Source of the DNA: Lineolata rhizophorae
Taxonomy: Eukaryota > Ascomycota > Dothideomycetes > Lineolatales > Lineolataceae
Reading direction: 5' to 3'
DNA: 64,000 bases
NCBI GenBank assembly: GCA_010093515.1
Contig: MU001677.1
Coordinates: 871,787-935,786, forward strand
The translations under genes were made by a program, and so were the position numbers. Positions 60,283 through 64,000 of the stretch are shown here, piece after piece (within the stretch, counting starts at the first letter, position 1; each line of letters opens with the position of its first letter). The notes below the pieces were generated by a model. That model was not told the origin of the DNA. It made no database searches and saw nothing but the letters and a program-made list of their open reading frames with translations.

Positions 60283-61171
60283 TCACGGTTTGCCCTTGGC
60301 TAAGAGATTTTCCCGGAAAGCAGCCATTCTTGTCTTGTAACGGCCAGCATTAAAAAAGCTGGCCACGATCTCGTCCGTGGCGACTGCGGTCGCCCACTTT
60401 GAAAACTTTGGAAGGCTGTCCAACCCACTCTTCAACGTCGAAGGCACACAAGTGCCATCCTCCGCATAGAAGATCATGCGAGCCAGGATAGAGGCGCACA
60501 TCACCTAAGGCGCACAATTAGAAGACCAGGATTGGCCGGGCGTACGAAAGAGAGGAATAGCCAAGCAAAAATTGCAACCTACCTCTACGTACGTTAGCTC
60601 CTTACTACCGCCAAAAAAGGGCGCCATGCCCCCAAGCATGGGCTCGATGTCCTTCTCCAGCATCGCGATCAGATCCTTAACGTGCTCATCCTGCTCTGCG
60701 GGCGTCGGCGCCAAGAGAATCGCGAAGAACTTGCTCGGCACCTTGCTCCACGCGTCGAGCAGGAGCGTCATGCGGGCCCTGACGAGCGCCGCCGATGGGC
60801 TTTCATCGGATGGCGGCAATAGGCGCGGGGGGAACAGATCGGCCAGGAACTGGGTAATGGCGCCCGAGTCGGGGATGATCTGCGGCTCGCTCACGGTGCT
60901 GTCGTTGGAGTACTTGAGAGATGGCACGGTGCCTTTCTGATTTTTAGGTGCGAAGGCCATGTAAGCAAAAGCGACGTTGGGCTCTGGAGTACTAGGAAAG
61001 GCATGGCGTTTATACCGGATTGATCTCGTAATACCATGGCTCTCGTGGCTTGTCGAGGTCAACAGTGACTTTCTCGTGGGGAACACCGAGAACCTTTAGA
61101 GCGACGTCGACACGGTGGCACCAAGGACAGTCAGGGTCCGTGTAGTGGGTGATTTTGTGCTGGGAAGCCAT
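60283..61171 (-). CDS. Glutathione S-transferase (omega-like), three exons
   Basis: Predicted glutathione-dependent transferase or thiol reductase. Exons 61016-61171, 60583-60936 and 60283-60504 join over introns of 79 and 78 bp (GTATAA/TCAG and GTAGGT/TTAG) into 243 residues. The N-terminal thioredoxin-like domain has DPDCPWCHRVDVAL, a CPWC motif of the omega/glutaredoxin-like type, and the cis-proline loop GTVPSL, then PDSGAITQFLADLFP contacting glutathione. The C-terminal all-helical domain follows (ARMTLLLDAWSKVPSKFF). The chosen ATG at 61171 gives the usual start MASQHKITHYTDPDCPWC. The frame continues upstream to an ATG at 61312, which would add 47 residues rich in Arg, Ser and hydrophobics and low in acids, like a mitochondrial presequence. 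Confidence 0.88.
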
Positions 61172-62424
61172 TGTTCCCCAAGTGGAATAACAATTGTAAT
61201 CAAATCGACGGGATAGACGTCTGTCTATCCGAAGGGAGAGTATGACCGGGCGAGAGTAGAGACTGGGGAGGACTCGAAAAGAGGCCACTGTCACTAGGGA
61301 CGAGAACATCATAAGTAGAGCTGTGCTCAGTCATGACTACAACCGCATTTTAAGTGAAAGATCCGGCAGACGCATGGACTACTAGCTATCTCAAGTTAGT
61401 GCCCGGCGTTCGGGGTAGGATCTTGCCCACATTTGTAATACAGTCATCACTTAGTCTAGTAGCGAAGTGCGCCTTGGACGACTATTGGCCGCTTTGGATT
61501 TCTCCTGCTGGCATTCTACCACTTCTGGTTGGTCTCGTAGCCCTGTCGCAACGCGGTAGCCGTTGGCGCTCTACGGAGGAGCCTTCCAAAAGTTCCTGCG
61601 CGGGCAGGGATCTGAGTCAAGGGTCGACACCACTTCCCAGTTAGGAAGATATCTATCTTCATGAACCTTTTTTTCTACTTCTACCTGCTTCAACCTATAT
61701 TTCTACCCAGATCCCTGCTCGCGCGGGTACTTTTGGAAGGCTCCTCCGTAATTAGTCCGCGACTTAAACGAAGCGACTCAGACTCGGACGGCTCCCTTAA
61801 ATCCGGGTCTGCACAATAAAATGACCTGTCGGAAGTGTCTGCGCCCAAGTGATCCTACTGCAGGAGTATGAAAGGAAATATGGCGATTCCAGCCGCCATT
61901 CTGAAGTTATTACTTTTGGTGTAAAATCGCTTGTCGTGGAGACATGTGGCCTAATACTGGAGCAGGAAAGATTCGACTGAAGCGCCCGGATTTGTTCGTT
62001 TTCCCATAGGTTTGGTCCCCCCGGGTGACGCTTACGTGGGAGCGAATAACAATGTCAAAGGCCCGGATTAATGTGGAGGAATGAGACATTAAGATACTAG
62101 AAGCACGAAGGATTTTGGGGGCCTTAGTGGACCATGGTGAGCTGGGAAACTGCTAGCCTAAGTTGCACGTGCATCGGCTGACTCCACGTGACTCCACCAG
62201 CCAGTATTTTCAGAGCAAACAAGCTCCACTCCTCACGACACGAAAAACAGCACAGAAACTTCAATTATTACACAGAATGATCATATCTCAAAGAAACATA
62301 AAAATGCCCTATTGGTTCTCTCCCCAATTACCCGGCCCGAAAACAAGAAGTGCAGTATAACCAAACACGGCAGAGACCCTCCCGCCGTTTTTCTTCTCCT
62401 TTTGCACGCCTAGAGAGTCTCACT
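61172..62424. other. Gap between GST and glyoxal oxidase
   Basis: GST promoter on the left and glyoxal oxidase 3' UTR on the right, with the TIR element at 61572-61750 in between. No protein gene recognised. Confidence 0.45.
61572..61750. mobile_element. Small non-autonomous TIR element (MITE), TA-flanked
   Basis: Left arm 61574-61614 starts CGGAGGAGCCTTCCAAAAGT and right arm 61708-61748 is its reverse complement; the 41-bp arms differ at only three positions. Both ends are flanked by TA, the target-site duplication of Tc1/mariner elements. The 93-bp middle is pyrimidine-rich and has no coding potential. Total length about 179 bp with TA. High arm identity suggests modest age. Alternatively, a chance long hairpin, but perfect TA ends make an element more likely. 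Confidence 0.6.
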
Positions 62425-64000
62425 TCACACGCCCGGCAGAGGCTGGAACGACGGCGAGTCCGGCCAATTGCCCAGCCCCGCCGGATCGCCTCCGATGCGC
62501 ACCCATTTCGCGACGCTGGGCACGCCCTCCCCGTTGAGCAAGAAGAGCCTGAACCAGCCTGGGGGGCAGGTGTGGGCGTCTGGCGGGGCCGTGATATCGC
62601 AGGTGCTGCCGGCGCAGCTGATGGCCGGGAAGAGGGTGCGCTGACCCATGGAGTTGCCGTGGGTGGACGACTCGGGCGCGATCAGGGTGGCCCGCATGCC
62701 GGCCGTGCTGCCGGCCGTCACCGTGACGCTGTAGGTGCCCTCGTAGTCCCAGTCGTCGTCGTCGATGTCGTAGGCGGGGCGGGCCGGGTCGCCCATCAGG
62801 TAGGGCGGCACGAAGACCTCGACGCGCATCTCCTGCGGGTAGCGTTCGTCCTGGGGGTCCGAGCCCGACACCAGCACCCGCCCGTCGTCTAGCAGGATCG
62901 CTTCCGAATGGTACATGCGCGAGATGGTCGTGTTGGCCATGACGGTGATGCGCCGGTGCTCCGGCTTAGTCGGGTCGTAGCCCCACACCGTGTGGATCGG
63001 GTCCGACGCCGTCGCGAAGCCCGCCACGCCCTGCGACGCCCCGTTCAGGATGATGTAAGTGCCGTCAGGCAGGGAGACCATGCACGTGATGACGCGCCGG
63101 TGCGGCATGCGCTCGATGAGCCACTCGTCCTCGACCTCGGGCGAGATGGAGGCGCAGTTGTCTACAGCGATTTGGGGGCCGGGAGTGGAGCCGCCGCAGA
63201 TGAGGACCCGGATTGGGTCCGTGTAAGGCGCGTGCTGCGGCATCAGCATGAAGGTGCCCTCGTAGGGGTAGGTGCGTCCGCCGAGGAAGTTGTTCACGTT
63301 GGACGGGATGTTGGGTAGCACCTTGACCGTGTCCAGCGTCTCTTCGTCTAGGATACGGGCCTCGTTGTAGTAGCAGATAAGGATGCCGCCACCAGGCATC
63401 ACGGCCAGGTACGGGTACAGGTTGTACGGATCGGTGCGGACCAGGTAGTCAGCTGTGACGACGGTCCTTCCGCCGGGAGCCTTGGGGAGGATCTCGAGGG
63501 TTGGCACGGGCGGGCCGTTGGACCCTTCTTCGCCGCCGGCGATGAGAATCGACCCGTTTGCCATGACCATGGCAGTCGGATACCAGCGACCGTCTTGCAG
63601 AGATAGCTCGTTGACGTTTTCCTGCCAGTCGTTGACGCTCTCCTCGCCGGGCTCGCCGTCCGGCCAGTAGATGCGGACGCCAAACGTCGACGTCCCAGAC
63701 CACCCGCCGATGTTGATCTGGCGGCCCACCTTGTCCGGCATGGTGACGCTGCCGGCGCAGAAGACGTCAGTCTTGACGTGCATCTCGCGCCAGGCGTTGG
63801 GGAAGTCGTCCACCTTGGTGAGATCGAGCTCGTAGGCGCCCGTCGAGTTGGGCGGGCCTGTCCCGGCCTTCTCCAGGAACGTCACCTTGCCGTTGCGGCC
63901 TTGCGTGGCGATCAGGGGAACGATGACACCCGGCACTAGGTACTGGTACTCGCCCGCGGCGTCGCCCTCGGCGAACTCCCACTTGTCGAAAGGCTCACCG
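62425..64000 (-). CDS. Glyoxal oxidase-like copper radical oxidase (AA5), 5' end outside window
   Basis: Secreted-type copper radical oxidase that oxidises aldehydes or alcohols and makes hydrogen peroxide; in wood- and plant-associated fungi it feeds peroxidases. The frame is open from the right window edge (KWEFAEGDAAGEYQYL) to a TGA at 62425, about 524 codons without intron; the N-terminus and any signal peptide lie beyond the window. Active-site residues expected for this family are visible: the cysteine of DVFCAG (thioether partner), tyrosine in GRWYPTAMVM, Tyr-His in RMYHSEAILL, and histidine in SSTHGNSMGQR. Kelch-like beta-propeller units (GGWSG, LIAGGEEGSN, LICGGSTPG) precede the C-terminal immunoglobulin-like domain (FVPPYL onward). 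It ends FRLFLLNGEGVPSVAKWVRI and a short tail, typical of AA5_1. CAZy subfamily placement is inferred. Confidence 0.92.
   Translation of the reverse strand, partial: GEPFDKWEFAEGDAAGEYQYLVPGVIVPLIATQGRNGKVTFLEKAGTGPPNSTGAYELDLTKVDDFPNAWREMHVKTDVFCAGSVTMPDKVGRQINIGGWSGTSTFGVRIYWPDGEPGEESVNDWQENVNELSLQDGRWYPTAMVMANGSILIAGGEEGSNGPPVPTLEILPKAPGGRTVVTADYLVRTDPYNLYPYLAVMPGGGILICYYNEARILDEETLDTVKVLPNIPSNVNNFLGGRTYPYEGTFMLMPQHAPYTDPIRVLICGGSTPGPQIAVDNCASISPEVEDEWLIERMPHRRVITCMVSLPDGTYIILNGASQGVAGFATASDPIHTVWGYDPTKPEHRRITVMANTTISRMYHSEAILLDDGRVLVSGSDPQDERYPQEMRVEVFVPPYLMGDPARPAYDIDDDDWDYEGTYSVTVTAGSTAGMRATLIAPESSTHGNSMGQRTLFPAISCAGSTCDITAPPDAHTCPPGWFRLFLLNGEGVPSVAKWVRIGGDPAGLGNWPDSPSFQPLPGV

Noticed and set aside
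1-64000. CRISPR array, bacterial operon, rRNA genes or plasmid origin
   Set aside because: None seen; spliced genes and families show a fungal nuclear chromosome.

Overview
This window is nuclear DNA of a filamentous ascomycete (Pezizomycotina, most likely Sordariomycetes). Evidence: genes split by short GT...AG introns of about 47-320 bp with CTAAC/CTGAC-like branch sites; GC-rich coding DNA separated by AT-richer, TA-rich gaps; fungal-specific families (APSES regulator, TALE homeobox/C2H2 regulator, Sds3/Dep1, Snu23, Dgk1, glyoxal oxidase); and decayed copies of fungal multigene families whose stop codons look like C-to-T (RIP-type) damage. Exon borders below were placed by eye from splice sites, reading phase and remembered family conservation; no alignment was run.

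Layout. 0-1.4 kb: decayed ankyrin-repeat fragment. 1.4-2.8 kb (-): CTP-dependent diacylglycerol kinase DGK1. 4.3-6.7 kb (+): DEAD-box rRNA helicase SPB4. 8.1-9.1 kb (+): claudin-like four-span membrane protein. 11.1-12.2 kb (+): decayed HNH-domain gene. 12.7-15.2 kb (-): gamma-glutamyltransferase. 16.2-16.9 kb (+): Snu23-like splicing factor. 17.6-19.9 kb (-): Sds3-like histone deacetylase complex subunit. 21.4-25.5 kb: a head-to-head pair, an FHA-domain protein kinase (-) and a conserved fungal protein of unknown function (+), each interrupted by one in-frame stop. 27.9-29.4 kb (+): short-chain dehydrogenase. 30.7-32.2 kb (-): acetyl-CoA C-acetyltransferase. 32.2-37.35 kb: GC-rich gene-free stretch with a three-copy diverged repeat and simple repeats. 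37.35-38.6 kb (+): conserved CxxC protein. 42.2-45.1 kb (-): homeobox/C2H2 regulator. 46.9-48.0 kb (+): class II aldolase-domain protein. 48.8-54.1 kb (+): DNA topoisomerase II. 58.2-59.9 kb (+): APSES-type regulator. 60.3-61.2 kb (-): glutathione S-transferase. 61.57-61.75 kb: a small TIR element flanked by TA. 62.4 kb to the window end (-): glyoxal oxidase, 5' end outside.

Most genes are single-copy housekeeping or regulatory genes with no operon-like or cluster logic. The accessory part is the decayed multigene-family material (ankyrin, HNH, FHA kinase and partner). The most interesting locus is 21.4-25.5 kb: the two genes share a ~280 bp gap between start codons, and the partner's in-frame TAG is followed by CAATTA, which matches the classic leaky-stop context UAG-CAR-YYA. 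RIP-type decay and programmed readthrough both explain that stop and make different predictions.
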